This document shows positions 22,256 through 30,818 of a stretch of DNA of 43,499 nucleotides, piece by piece. The DNA is from Acidimicrobiia bacterium (lineage in GTDB: Bacteria > Actinomycetota > Acidimicrobiia > Acidimicrobiales > Bin134). The first letter of the stretch is position 1. Each line of letters opens with the position of its first letter. Location of the stretch: assembly GCA_022825005.1 (NCBI GenBank), contig JAJDYU010000085.1, forward strand, positions 190,947 to 234,445, read 5' to 3'. A model generated the notes under the pieces. It was not told the origin of the DNA. It saw only the letters and a list, made by a program, of their open reading frames with translations, and made no database searches. Both the position numbers and the translations under genes were made by a program.

Positions 22256-24551
22256 GGAGCACCTCCCATATCCGATTTGGTGACAGCGGTGTGGCGACGT
22301 TGGTCCAGTCCACATCGGGCAGCGCGGCACACACGGCGTTCACCACAGCAGCGAAGGCGCCGTTGGTCCCGCCCTCCCCCATGCCCTTCATTCCTCCCGG
22401 CGTGTAGGGACTGGGGATCTCCAAGTGCTCGATGCGGATGTCAGGCATCGTCGCGCTGTCGGGAACGTGATAGTCGAGCAGTGTCGAACACTGCGGCTGA
22501 CCCTGGTCGCTGTAGACGAATTCCTCGATCAGCGCGGCACCAAGGCCCTGGGCAACCCCGCCCTCGATCTGGCCTTCAACGATCGTCGGATTGACCATGG
22601 TGCCGCAGTCGCTCACCACTGCGTAGTCCTCGACTTCCACCAGTCCGGTGCCGGGATCGACAGCCACCCGGCAGGCGTGGGTGGCATAGGAGAAAGTGGG
22701 GCTTACCGGATCGTAGGCGTAGGACGCCGCCAGTCCGGGCTCGGTACCTTCGGGAAGCCGAAACCCCTGCCAGGCCCGCTGAGCCACCTCGGCGATGCTC
22801 ACCCCGACGCCAGTACCGGCCACCCGGGCCTGACCCTCCTGAAGCTGGATGTCCGCCGGGCTGGCTTCGAGCATCTCAGCGGCGATGATTCTGAGCTTGT
22901 CGGCCACCCGCTGGGCGGCAACCACCGAAGCTCCGCCACCAACCGCGATCGAGCGTGAGGCGGCCGTGCCATACGGGGAATACGGAGTGGTCTCGGTGTC
23001 TCCGTGGACCAGCTCGATCGACTCCAGGTCAACGCCCAACTCGTCGGCCACCAGCTGCGGGATCGTGGTTTCCAGACCTTGACCGTGGGGGGATATGCCG
23101 GTGGCCACCCGAACCGAGCCGTCAGGCTCCAGGCGAATGGTGGCGCTCTCGAATCCGCCGATGCTGAGCCCGATGAACTCGTTCATGGTGCTCGGACCGA
23201 TACCCGCCATCTGCACGTAGCAGCAATAGCCCACGCCGCGGAGCCGCCCGTCGTCGGGGGGTGCCGGGCCATCGCTGATGAGCCGTCGTGCCCGTTGCAG
23301 CGCCTCGGGGTAGTCGCCGTTGTCGTACTCGATCATGGTTCGGATCCGATAAGGGAGCTCCTCAGGGGTGATCATGTTCTGAAGCCGCAGCTCCACCGGA
23401 TCGCGCTGCAATGCCCCCGCCACCAGGTCAACCGCCCGTTCTCGAATGCACGCTGCCTGAGTCTGCCCGAAGCCGCGGTAAGCCCCGGTGGACATGGTGT
23501 TGGTAGCAACCACCTGGCCGATGCAGCGCACGGCATCCCAGCGGTAGGGGCCGGGCACAACCCCGAACACCGTGAAGAGCGGCCCACCGCCGAAGACCGC
23601 GAATCGTCCCCCGGCGTTGCGAATGCTCTCAACCCGCAGTCCCCGCAGGGTTCCGTCCTCGTCGAACGCCACCTCGATGTCGTGGACTTCGTCGCGGGCG
23701 TGGGTGGTGGCCAATAGCGACTCTGACCGGTCCTCAACCCACTTCACCGGGCGGCCCAGATCCAAGGCTGCTGCGGCCACTATGACCTCATCTTCGTACA
23801 GATGGTCCTTGAGCCCGAAGCCTCCCCCCACGTCGGGGGCGACAACCCGCACTTGGCTCTGGGCCATGCCCAAGGTCTCGCACAGCGAATCGCGCACCGA
23901 ATGGGGTGCCTGAGTAGACGTGTACACGGTGAGCTTCCCCTGGTGCTGGGGCACCGCCACGATGCCCCGTCCCTCTATGGCCAACCCGTGGATCCGCCCG
24001 ATCCGCAGCCTGGTGCGCAGCGTGCGATCCGCATCACCGAACACTGCGGCGGTGTGCTCATCGGAATCGCCCGCGTCAAAGGAGGCCAGCACATTGCTAT
24101 CGAGCTCGGGGTACAGCAGGGTGGCATCGGCAGCCAGCGCCTGTTCGATCTCCAAAACCGGTGTGAGCTCATCGATGTCGAGGGCGACCTTTTCTGCTTG
24201 GTCTTCGGCCTCGTATCGAGAGGCAGCTATTGCCACTCCGATCGGCTGGCCCGCGTATCGAAGGATTGGGTCGATCACCGGGGTGGAGCGCTGCTGTTGG
24301 CCTCCCAGAATCCACAAGACAGGCAGCTCCCCGGAAACAAGGGCAGCCAGTTGGTCGGGGCTGTACACCGTGCCCCGGTCGCAGCTCGCGGCGTCGAACC
24401 CGTTGAGGCGCCCGTGGGCCACCGGGCTGCGAACGATGGCGGCATGAGCCATTTCCGGCAGCACGATGTCGTCGAGATAGCGTCCCGTCCCGCGCAAGAG
24501 ATACTCGTCGTTGCGACGGGTCACTCGCTGGCCGACCAGTCGGGGCTTCAT
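22242..24551 (-). CDS. Molybdenum hydroxylase large subunit, orphan (xanthine dehydrogenase-like)
   Basis: The 769-residue protein has the Mo-cofactor motifs VGGGFGLKD, AYRGFGQTQA, the ISPHGQGLETT loop and the catalytic Glu726 in GGMKGMGEGGTNGA. The RGFGQTQ loop is closer to xanthine dehydrogenase than to CoxL. No [2Fe-2S] or FAD subunit is adjacent, so it must borrow them, perhaps from the CoxS-like gene at 7038 or elsewhere. It overlaps the GS-like gene and diverges from an amidohydrolase. In this purine-like context it may oxidise a purine or other N-heterocycle. ATG 24551 has only a weak ribosome site; a 12-bp palindrome lies 2 bp upstream. Confidence 0.92.
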   Translation of the reverse strand: MKPRLVGQRVTRRNDEYLLRGTGRYLDDIVLPEMAHAAIVRSPVAHGRLNGFDAASCDRGTVYSPDQLAALVSGELPVLWILGGQQQRSTPVIDPILRYAGQPIGVAIAASRYEAEDQAEKVALDIDELTPVLEIEQALAADATLLYPELDSNVLASFDAGDSDEHTAAVFGDADRTLRTRLRIGRIHGLAIEGRGIVAVPQHQGKLTVYTSTQAPHSVRDSLCETLGMAQSQVRVVAPDVGGGFGLKDHLYEDEVIVAAAALDLGRPVKWVEDRSESLLATTHARDEVHDIEVAFDEDGTLRGLRVESIRNAGGRFAVFGGGPLFTVFGVVPGPYRWDAVRCIGQVVATNTMSTGAYRGFGQTQAACIRERAVDLVAGALQRDPVELRLQNMITPEELPYRIRTMIEYDNGDYPEALQRARRLISDGPAPPDDGRLRGVGYCCYVQMAGIGPSTMNEFIGLSIGGFESATIRLEPDGSVRVATGISPHGQGLETTIPQLVADELGVDLESIELVHGDTETTPYSPYGTAASRSIAVGGGASVVAAQRVADKLRIIAAEMLEASPADIQLQEGQARVAGTGVGVSIAEVAQRAWQGFRLPEGTEPGLAASYAYDPVSPTFSYATHACRVAVDPGTGLVEVEDYAVVSDCGTMVNPTIVEGQIEGGVAQGLGAALIEEFVYSDQGQPQCSTLLDYHVPDSATMPDIRIEHLEIPSPYTPGGMKGMGEGGTNGAFAAVVNAVCAALPDVDWTNVATPLSPNRIWEVLHDQT

Positions 24552-24553
24552 AG

Positions 24554-24565
24554 GTGTCGCGACAC
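24554..24565. promoter_or_regulatory. 12-bp perfect palindrome between CoxL2 and the amidohydrolase
   Basis: GTGTCGCGACAC is self-complementary and sits 2 bp upstream of the ATG of the minus-strand hydroxylase gene, in the divergent 84-bp region. It overlaps the minus-strand hexamer TAGTGT. It may be an operator shared by both genes. Confidence 0.4.
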
Positions 24566-24567
24566 TA
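24562..24567 (-). promoter_or_regulatory. Possible extended -10 of the CoxL2/GS operon
   Basis: The minus-strand sequence GGCTAGTGTCG contains TAGTGT 10 nt before the ATG, giving a leader of only a few bases. The same 11-mer occurs upstream of the BMP transporter (26071-26081). Confidence 0.35.
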
Positions 24568-24635
24568 GCCAGCGTTGGCCCAGCCGATCAGCGGCGATTG
24601 CGCAGTCACAGGCCCAAAGGCGAGACTCGCAGGAG

Positions 24636-26033
24636 ATGCCCGACACTCTGATCCGCAATATCAGCCATCTCGTCACCTTCGACGCCAACGACCGCGAGCT
24701 GGAGGGCGCAGACCTGTTGGTGTCAGGGTCGCGCATTGCCGCGGTGGGCTACGACCTGGAGGTCGACGACTCCGTCGAGGTCATCGACGGCCGCGGCCTG
24801 CTCGTGCTCCCCGGGCTGATCAACGGGCACCAGCATCTCTACCAGGTGGGGCTGCGCTCGTTCGTGGAGCTCGAGCGGGCGCCCATTCACCCATGGCTGA
24901 CCGCGCTTCACGTGAAGACGCTGTACCTATGGCGCCAGGGGCACTACACGCCGGCCTCAGTGGGCGCTGTCGCCCGGGCGGGCATGGTGGAGTCGCTGCT
25001 GGGAGGGGTCACCACCGTCGCCGACCAGCACTATGTGTTTGTGGAGGGCAACACCGAGCCCTTCATCGAGGAGATGATCGAAGGCGCCCTAGAGACCGGC
25101 ATCCGGCTTCACGCCGGTCGAGGCTCCATGACCAAGGGGAAGCGGCACGGCGGTGTGGTCCCCGACATCGCATGCCAGACCATCGATGAAGTCTTGCGCC
25201 ATTCTCAAGAGCTGTTGGATCGGTACCACGACCCCGATCCCCTTGGGAAGATTCGGATCGACCTGGCGCCCTGCGGCGTACACACCGACGAGCCGGAGAT
25301 GTACCGGGAGTTCTCCGCGCTGGCCGCCGAATACCCCGAGGTTGGACTGCACACCCACCTATATGAGGTCATAGACACGGGGTTCTGTGTAGACACCTAC
25401 GGGATCACCCCATGGCAGTTCCTAAAGGAGAACGGCTGGCACCACGACAGGGTGTGGCTGGCCCACATGGTTGATCCCCCTCATGAGGAGATCCCCGAGT
25501 TTGCCGAGGCCGGAGTCGGCATTGTCCACCTGATCGCCCCCGATCTCCGCATGGGCTGGGGGCTGGCCCCTCTGCGGAAATACCTCGATGCCGGATGCAA
25601 GGTCGGGTTCGGCACCACCGGGTCGGCCTCCAACGACGGCTGCAACCAGCTCGGCGATCTCCGCGTGGCCGCGCTAGCCCACCGGGATATGGATGTCTCG
25701 CCGCAGAAGTGGCCTAGCGCCAGGGAGCTCCTGCACCTGGCCACCCGGGGCTCGGCCGCGTGTTTGGGCCGACACGAGCTGGGCGTGATCGAGTCGGGAA
25801 AGGCCGCCGACATCGCGGCGTGGGACATGACCACCGTTGACCGAGTGGGAGTCCACGACGCGGTCATCGGATTGGTGCTCGGCGGGCTCTCGGACCGGGC
25901 CTCTTTGGTGATGGTGGACGGCGAGGTTGTCGTCCGAGACGGTCGCTGCACCACGGTGGACGAGGTGGCTATCGCTGACGCGGCCCGTGAGGCATACCCC
26001 GTGCGCCCTTCCCCGCACCGGCGCCGAAACTGA
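24636..26033 (+). CDS. Amidohydrolase, nucleobase-deaminase-like, missing a metal ligand
   Basis: The 465-residue protein has the cytosine/guanine/8-oxoguanine-deaminase-like fold. LPGLINGHQHLYQ gives the first metal histidines (65, 67), GLHTHLYE gives His239/241 and Glu244, and VWLAHMV gives His277. At the end of strand 8, where the family has GTDG with the essential metal-binding Asp, this protein reads GFGTTGSASND: Thr328 replaces Asp (codon ACC). The usual HCPxSN before it is also changed to VHLIAPDLRM. The fold is complete, so a changed reaction, a structural role or loss of hydrolase activity are all possible. The ATG at 24636 has AGGAG immediately adjacent, which is too close for normal use, so the start is not certain. 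No better start is visible. Confidence 0.85.
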   Translation: MPDTLIRNISHLVTFDANDRELEGADLLVSGSRIAAVGYDLEVDDSVEVIDGRGLLVLPGLINGHQHLYQVGLRSFVELERAPIHPWLTALHVKTLYLWRQGHYTPASVGAVARAGMVESLLGGVTTVADQHYVFVEGNTEPFIEEMIEGALETGIRLHAGRGSMTKGKRHGGVVPDIACQTIDEVLRHSQELLDRYHDPDPLGKIRIDLAPCGVHTDEPEMYREFSALAAEYPEVGLHTHLYEVIDTGFCVDTYGITPWQFLKENGWHHDRVWLAHMVDPPHEEIPEFAEAGVGIVHLIAPDLRMGWGLAPLRKYLDAGCKVGFGTTGSASNDGCNQLGDLRVAALAHRDMDVSPQKWPSARELLHLATRGSAACLGRHELGVIESGKAADIAAWDMTTVDRVGVHDAVIGLVLGGLSDRASLVMVDGEVVVRDGRCTTVDEVAIADAAREAYPVRPSPHRRRN

Positions 26034-26073
26034 GGACAGGAAACTCTCAATCGACACTCGGTTGGCAAAGGGC

Positions 26074-26079
26074 TAGTGT
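26074..26079 (+). promoter_or_regulatory. Possible promoter (-10) of the BMP transporter operon
   Basis: TAGTGT preceded by GGC, with TCGACA 17 bp upstream (26051-26056), forms a plausible promoter. An overlapping alternative is TTGGCA (26062-26067) and TACTGT (26084-26089), spaced 16 bp. Either leaves a leader holding the strong ribosome site at 26125-26133. Confidence 0.4.
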
Positions 26080-26140
26080 CGGCTACTGTCAGATGCGCGC
26101 GTTGTCCAAGGGACCACGCCGTAGAGGAGGGGGTATTTCC

Positions 26141-27211
26141 GTGAAACGGCGTTCTTCGATCTTGTTCAAACTTTTTGCGCTGCTGATGGTGTTCGGCCTG
26201 GTAGCCGCCGCGTGCGGCAACGACGACGACTCCGAGGACGATGGCGCTCTCAAGGTTGCGCTGCTTCTGCCCGGCGTCCGCAACGACAACTCGTTTAGCC
26301 AAGCGGCCTACGAGGGTCTGCGCGACGCCGTGGCCGAAGACGGCAACGTCGAGACTGAGGTTCTCGAGGAGATCATCGACCCGACCGACTCGTTACCGGC
26401 GCTCCGCGACTTCGCCAGCCAAGGGTTTGACCTCATCTTGGGACACGGCATCGAGTACGTGGATCCGATTCAGCAGCTCTACGAGGAGTTCCCCGACGTT
26501 GCCTTCTCCATGACCGGTGGCATTTTGGTTCCCGGTTCTGTCACGTCGGGCAACGTGGTGGATTGGCTGTACAACGTTCAGGACATGGCCTATCCAAACG
26601 GCATTTTGGCCGCGCAGGCAGTCATCGGCGACACCATCGGGATTGTCGGAGGTCCCGAATTCGACTTCGTCAAGACCATGCACCAGTCGTTCCGCGACGC
26701 GGCCCTGTCGGTGAACCCCGATCTGAACTTCCTTGAGGGCTTTGCCGGATCGTTCGTCGATGTCCAAGCCGCCGCTGAGGTCAGCCAGCAGCTGATCGAC
26801 CAGGGTGCCGACTTCATCTACTGCTCCGGCGATGGAATCTGCATCGGAGCGGCTCAGACCGCATCAGCAGCCGGGATCCCGATCTCCGTCGGTTTCGGCT
26901 CCCAAGAGCAGACCGCGCCCGATGTCTATCTGGCGGCCACCGTCATCCGGATGAAGGACCTGTACCTGTCGTTCTTCGACCAGGTCCGCACCGGGACGTT
27001 CGGCACACCCGACGGCGAGGTGCATGCGGTGGGCGAAGAGGGATACGCCTTCTATCCGGGCGGTATCTTCAACGCTCAGGTAGAGGTTTTGCCGGTCAAC
27101 ATGGCAGCAACGGTGGACACCGCAGTGGGGCTCGACGAGCTGCAAGCCGCTCTCGACGAACTGGTCGCCTCCATCGAAGCCGGCGAGTTCTCGATCCCGT
27201 TCCCCGGCTAG
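26141..27211 (+). CDS. BMP-family ABC transporter substrate-binding lipoprotein
   Basis: The 356-residue lipoprotein starts MKRRSSILFKLFALLMVFGL and has the lipobox VAAAC with Cys25, then an acidic NDDDSEDDG stretch. The mature part has the basic-membrane-protein (PF02608) pattern: VALLLPGVRNDNSFSQAAYEG, ILGHGIEYVDPIQQL and GILAAQAVIGDTIGIVGG. Members bind purine nucleosides (e.g. PnrA). The GTG start at 26141 is chosen because AGGAGGGGG (26125-26133) precedes it at normal spacing; an in-frame ATG at 26093 would add a poor signal sequence. It is the first gene of a four-gene importer. Confidence 0.94.
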   Translation: MKRRSSILFKLFALLMVFGLVAAACGNDDDSEDDGALKVALLLPGVRNDNSFSQAAYEGLRDAVAEDGNVETEVLEEIIDPTDSLPALRDFASQGFDLILGHGIEYVDPIQQLYEEFPDVAFSMTGGILVPGSVTSGNVVDWLYNVQDMAYPNGILAAQAVIGDTIGIVGGPEFDFVKTMHQSFRDAALSVNPDLNFLEGFAGSFVDVQAAAEVSQQLIDQGADFIYCSGDGICIGAAQTASAAGIPISVGFGSQEQTAPDVYLAATVIRMKDLYLSFFDQVRTGTFGTPDGEVHAVGEEGYAFYPGGIFNAQVEVLPVNMAATVDTAVGLDELQAALDELVASIEAGEFSIPFPG

Positions 27212-27218
27212 ACACTCG

Positions 27219-28769
27219 TTGACCTCCGAACCAGGCGCGGACCCGGCCACCGGCACGCCCCTCTCGGTAAGGGGCGTCTCCCGGCGGTTCGGGTCTGTCC
27301 AGGCGCTGGCCAACGTGGATTTCACGCTGGAAGCCGGTGAGATTCACGCGCTCGTAGGTGAGAACGGAGCGGGCAAGTCCACCCTGGCCAAAATCGTCGC
27401 CGGATCGATCCGGTCTGATTCCGGTTCAATGAGCCTGTTCGGCCAGCCCTACCGGCCAACCTCCCGCCGGGAAGGCGCCGCCGCGGGCGTTGCCCACGTC
27501 CGGCAGCAGCTTTCGCTGGTACGAGGGCTCACCGTCGCCCAAAACCTCCAGCTGGGACGACCGGGGGCACCCGCAATCTTCAATGCCGCCTCGGCCCGGG
27601 CTGAGGTGGAGCGGTGGTCTGACGAGTTCTCCCTCAGCGTTCCGGCCGAGACCCTGGTGGACGACATGCCGCTGGCTGTGCGGCAGCAGGCTGAGATTCT
27701 CATCGCGGTGGCCTGGGGAGCGCGGTTGCTGATTCTCGACGAACCCAGCTCGGCGCTGGGACCTCTCGAGACCAAAGCCCTCATAGCGCTGTGTCACCGC
27801 CTCCGATCTGAAGGCACCCCCATTCTCTACATCTCCCACCGGCTGCCTGAGCTGGCCGAGTTGGCCGACCGGCTCACGGTTCTCCGGGCCGGTCGGGTCG
27901 TTGTCGAAGGGGCTGATGTGCGGGCTGCCGACCTTCGCGAGGTCGCCACGCTGATGATCGGGGATGTCTCGCTCCTTGAGGTGAATCGGCCCGAAATCGA
28001 ACGGGGAACAACTCGGTTGACGGTAACCGACCTCTCCGTTTCATCGACGCAAGAGATCGGTTGCCACGGTCTCAATTTCGAGGTGGCCGGTGGAGAGATT
28101 CTCGGCGTTGTCGGCATCGCCGGAAATGGCCAGGACTCGCTGGCCAAAGCCCTCACCGGACAAGCGAAACTGGCCAGCGGTCACGTCGTGGTCGACGGCG
28201 AGGACATCTCCGGCTCAGCTCGCCAGGCGATCGCCGCCGGCGTTGCCCACCTGCACGAAGACCGCTCCACCGGGCTGGCCGCCGCGTTCACAGTGGCCGA
28301 CAACGCTACCGCCCGTCATGTGAGGAGCGGTCGCTTCACCCGCTTCGGCGTCAGGTTGGCGGACAAGATCGCCCGCCATGCCGGGGAATTGGTCGAGCGG
28401 TTCCAGGTCCGCCCTCCTGATCCTGCGGCAAGGGCAAGCTCGTTGTCGGGTGGGAATCAGCAGAAGTTGATGGCCGCCCGGGAGCTTGAGAAGAACCCCA
28501 CGGTTCTGGTGGCCCATGGCCCCACCAAGGGGCTCGATCCCGAGGCCGCCAAGGCCATGCGCGATCGCTGCTTCGCGGCTGCCCAAGCGGGTGGCGCCGT
28601 TGTGGTGATCTCGGCCGATCTGGACGAGGTATCCGACCTGGCCCACCGGGTGGTCGTGCTCTACCGCGGGCGAGTGACCGATGCATTCCCCATCGAGGAC
28701 ATGACATCTGAGCGCCTTGGGGCGGCCATGGCCGGTTTGACCGAGACCATGGAGGCCGCCAGTGGCTGA
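27219..28769 (+). CDS. BMP/nucleoside ABC transporter double ATPase
   Basis: The 516-residue protein has two nucleotide-binding domains. Domain 1 has Walker A GENGAGKST, a Q-loop around VRQQLSLVRGLT, the signature region MPLAVRQQAEILIA and Walker B LLILDEPSSALG. Domain 2 has the degenerate Walker A GIAGNGQDSLA, the signature SLSGGNQQKLMAAREL and the altered Walker B LVAHGPTKGLD; such weakening of domain 2 is usual in BMP-type ATPases. The start is TTG 27219, 7 bp after the lipoprotein stop; no Shine-Dalgarno is visible, so it probably depends on coupling. It overlaps the first permease by 8 bp. Confidence 0.92.
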   Translation: MTSEPGADPATGTPLSVRGVSRRFGSVQALANVDFTLEAGEIHALVGENGAGKSTLAKIVAGSIRSDSGSMSLFGQPYRPTSRREGAAAGVAHVRQQLSLVRGLTVAQNLQLGRPGAPAIFNAASARAEVERWSDEFSLSVPAETLVDDMPLAVRQQAEILIAVAWGARLLILDEPSSALGPLETKALIALCHRLRSEGTPILYISHRLPELAELADRLTVLRAGRVVVEGADVRAADLREVATLMIGDVSLLEVNRPEIERGTTRLTVTDLSVSSTQEIGCHGLNFEVAGGEILGVVGIAGNGQDSLAKALTGQAKLASGHVVVDGEDISGSARQAIAAGVAHLHEDRSTGLAAAFTVADNATARHVRSGRFTRFGVRLADKIARHAGELVERFQVRPPDPAARASSLSGGNQQKLMAARELEKNPTVLVAHGPTKGLDPEAAKAMRDRCFAAAQAGGAVVVISADLDEVSDLAHRVVVLYRGRVTDAFPIEDMTSERLGAAMAGLTETMEAASG

Positions 28770-29886
28770 CACCTCCATCGGCGGCGACGTAGGCGACGCA
28801 TCGCCTGAACCCCTCGAAGACGAAGGGCGCAGACTCACCACGTCGTTGTCGACGAGCTGCCTTGCCGTCCTCATGGCCATTGTTCTTGGCGGGCTGATCA
28901 TGCTTATGTCCGGCGAGAACCCGCTGACCGCCTACACCGCCATGGTGGACGGGGCGTTCGGTTCGGAGTTCGCCCTCGGTGAGACCCTCTCCCGGGCCGC
29001 ACCGCTGGCCATCGTCGGGTACGGCACCGCTGTGGCGCTTCGCGCTGGTTTGATCACCATTGGCGCCCAGGGTCAGGTTGTGGCCGGCGCCATCGGAGCG
29101 CTGGTGACCGCCCAGTTATTCGAGAGCGGCCCTTCGGCTGTTGCCATTCCGGCTGCCGCACTCGGAGGCGCCTTATTCGGCATGGCGTGGGTGTTGATCC
29201 CTGCGCTGCTGCGGGCCCACTTCAATGTGAACGAGATTCTCTCCACCCTGCTGTTCACCGAATTCGCCGCCTTGCTCATCGAATACCTCCTCAACAATCC
29301 CCTCAAGCCTCCGACTGCCATCACACCGCAGTCGGACCCCTATCCCGACAACGGCATTCTCGGACTGATCATCGACGGGACCCGTTTCCATGCCGGGGTG
29401 TTCGTTGCCGTGGCCATCGGACTGCTCTTCGTGTGGTGGGTGCGCTCGGATCGGGGGTTCAGCTACGACCTGTACGGCGAGAATCCGAGCCTGGCCCAGA
29501 GTCTGGGCATCTCCGGCAACCGCGTCATCATCAACTCGCTTCTCATCTCCGGGGCAACCGCTGGCCTCGTCGGATGGATCCAAGCCGCCGGTCTTCTCCA
29601 GCGGGTCTACGTGCAGATCGCATCCGACATCGGCTTCTTCGGCCTCGTCGTCGCCTTCCTCGGCGGCGCCACCCCAGGCGGCGTCTTGGTGGCCGCCCTC
29701 CTGTTTGGGGCCCTTCAGTCTGGCGGCCTGGCCATGCAATCCTCCGAGGGCATCCCGGCCTCGCTCTCGGACATTATCCAGGCGCTTCTGCTGCTCGGGT
29801 TCTCCATCCGCTATGCGCCCCAGATCATCCGCCTTACCCGCGGGGTCATGGCCAACTTCACTCTCATCGGGAAGAGACGGAAATGA
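28762..29886 (+). CDS. BMP/nucleoside ABC transporter permease 1
   Basis: The 374-residue membrane protein (PF02653) has a hydrophilic N-terminus of about 30 residues, and then around nine hydrophobic helices. The core contains ALRAGLITIGAQGQVVAGAIG and FNVNEILSTLLFTEFAALL, the pattern of NupB/YufP-type nucleoside permeases. GTG 28762 has GGAGG at 28751-28755. Its stop overlaps the second permease start (ATGA). It forms a heterodimer with the next product. Confidence 0.92.
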   Translation: MADTSIGGDVGDASPEPLEDEGRRLTTSLSTSCLAVLMAIVLGGLIMLMSGENPLTAYTAMVDGAFGSEFALGETLSRAAPLAIVGYGTAVALRAGLITIGAQGQVVAGAIGALVTAQLFESGPSAVAIPAAALGGALFGMAWVLIPALLRAHFNVNEILSTLLFTEFAALLIEYLLNNPLKPPTAITPQSDPYPDNGILGLIIDGTRFHAGVFVAVAIGLLFVWWVRSDRGFSYDLYGENPSLAQSLGISGNRVIINSLLISGATAGLVGWIQAAGLLQRVYVQIASDIGFFGLVVAFLGGATPGGVLVAALLFGALQSGGLAMQSSEGIPASLSDIIQALLLLGFSIRYAPQIIRLTRGVMANFTLIGKRRK

Positions 29887-30818
29887 GCCAGCTTCTGGAA
29901 GCCACGTTCTGGAGCGCCACAGTGGCCGGCGGGCTGCGCTTGGCCACCCCGTTGATCTACGCATCGATCGGCGAGACGTTCGCCCAGCGAGCCGGGGTGC
30001 TGAATCTGGGCCTCGAGGGATACATGATCATCGGTGCTTTGACCTCCCTTTATGTCGCCGACCCAACCGCGGCCCCACTCGGCTTTCTGGTGGGAGGTCT
30101 GGCTGGGATGGGCTTGGCGCTCATCATGGTCTTGCTCTCGATTCGCCTCTTTGCCAATCAAGTGGTGGTCGGCTTCGGACTGACAATCCTGGGCATCGGC
30201 ACCACGGGATACATCTTCCACGTAACCACCGATGTCGGAGGACGAGACCGCCAGGTCTCCCTGCCATCAGAAATCGACATCCCGCTCCTGTCGGACATTC
30301 CCTGGCTCGGCGATGCCGTCTTCGGCCACAGCTGGTACACGTGGCTGTCGTTGGGATTGGTGCTGGTGGCGGGCTTTGTGGCGTCGCGCACCATCTTCGG
30401 TCTAGAGGTCAAAGCGGTTGGGGAGGATCCTGACGCCGCCGCGGCCAAGGGTGTCGACGTTTTGCGAATCCGCACCCAGGCCACGCTGATTTCGGGATTC
30501 CTCGGTGGACTGGGTGGCGCGGCGCTGATGCTGGGCAGCGTGGGGCGGTTCCAGCCCTACCTCACCGCCAACCGCGGGTTCATCGCCCTGATCGTGATCA
30601 TCATGGCCAGTTGGAGCATCTGGGGGGCCGCGGTGGGCGCATTCGTCTTCGGATTCTTCGAGGCCCTGGGCTTCAACCTCAACAACGTGTTCGTCGACGT
30701 GCCCATTGAAGGCCTCAACACCATCCCGTTCTTCGTGGCCCTGGTGATCCTTACCGTGAGCGCGCGATGGGCCCGTATGCCCCGAGGGCTGGGCGAGAAC
30801 TACGTACCCACGGTCTGA
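29883..30818 (+). CDS. BMP/nucleoside ABC transporter permease 2
   Basis: The 311-residue protein is the partner permease, with about eight hydrophobic helices. IGETFAQRAGVLNLGLEGYMIIGA is the conserved family opening (a little over twenty residues, residue 28 on), and LEVKAVGEDPDAAAAKGVD is the cytoplasmic coupling-helix region. Length is typical for NupC/YufQ-type permeases. ATG 29883 overlaps the preceding stop. The 3' end overlaps the convergent adenosine deaminase gene by 19 bp, so transcription of the two operons collides. Confidence 0.92.
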   Translation: MSQLLEATFWSATVAGGLRLATPLIYASIGETFAQRAGVLNLGLEGYMIIGALTSLYVADPTAAPLGFLVGGLAGMGLALIMVLLSIRLFANQVVVGFGLTILGIGTTGYIFHVTTDVGGRDRQVSLPSEIDIPLLSDIPWLGDAVFGHSWYTWLSLGLVLVAGFVASRTIFGLEVKAVGEDPDAAAAKGVDVLRIRTQATLISGFLGGLGGAALMLGSVGRFQPYLTANRGFIALIVIIMASWSIWGAAVGAFVFGFFEALGFNLNNVFVDVPIEGLNTIPFFVALVILTVSARWARMPRGLGENYVPTV

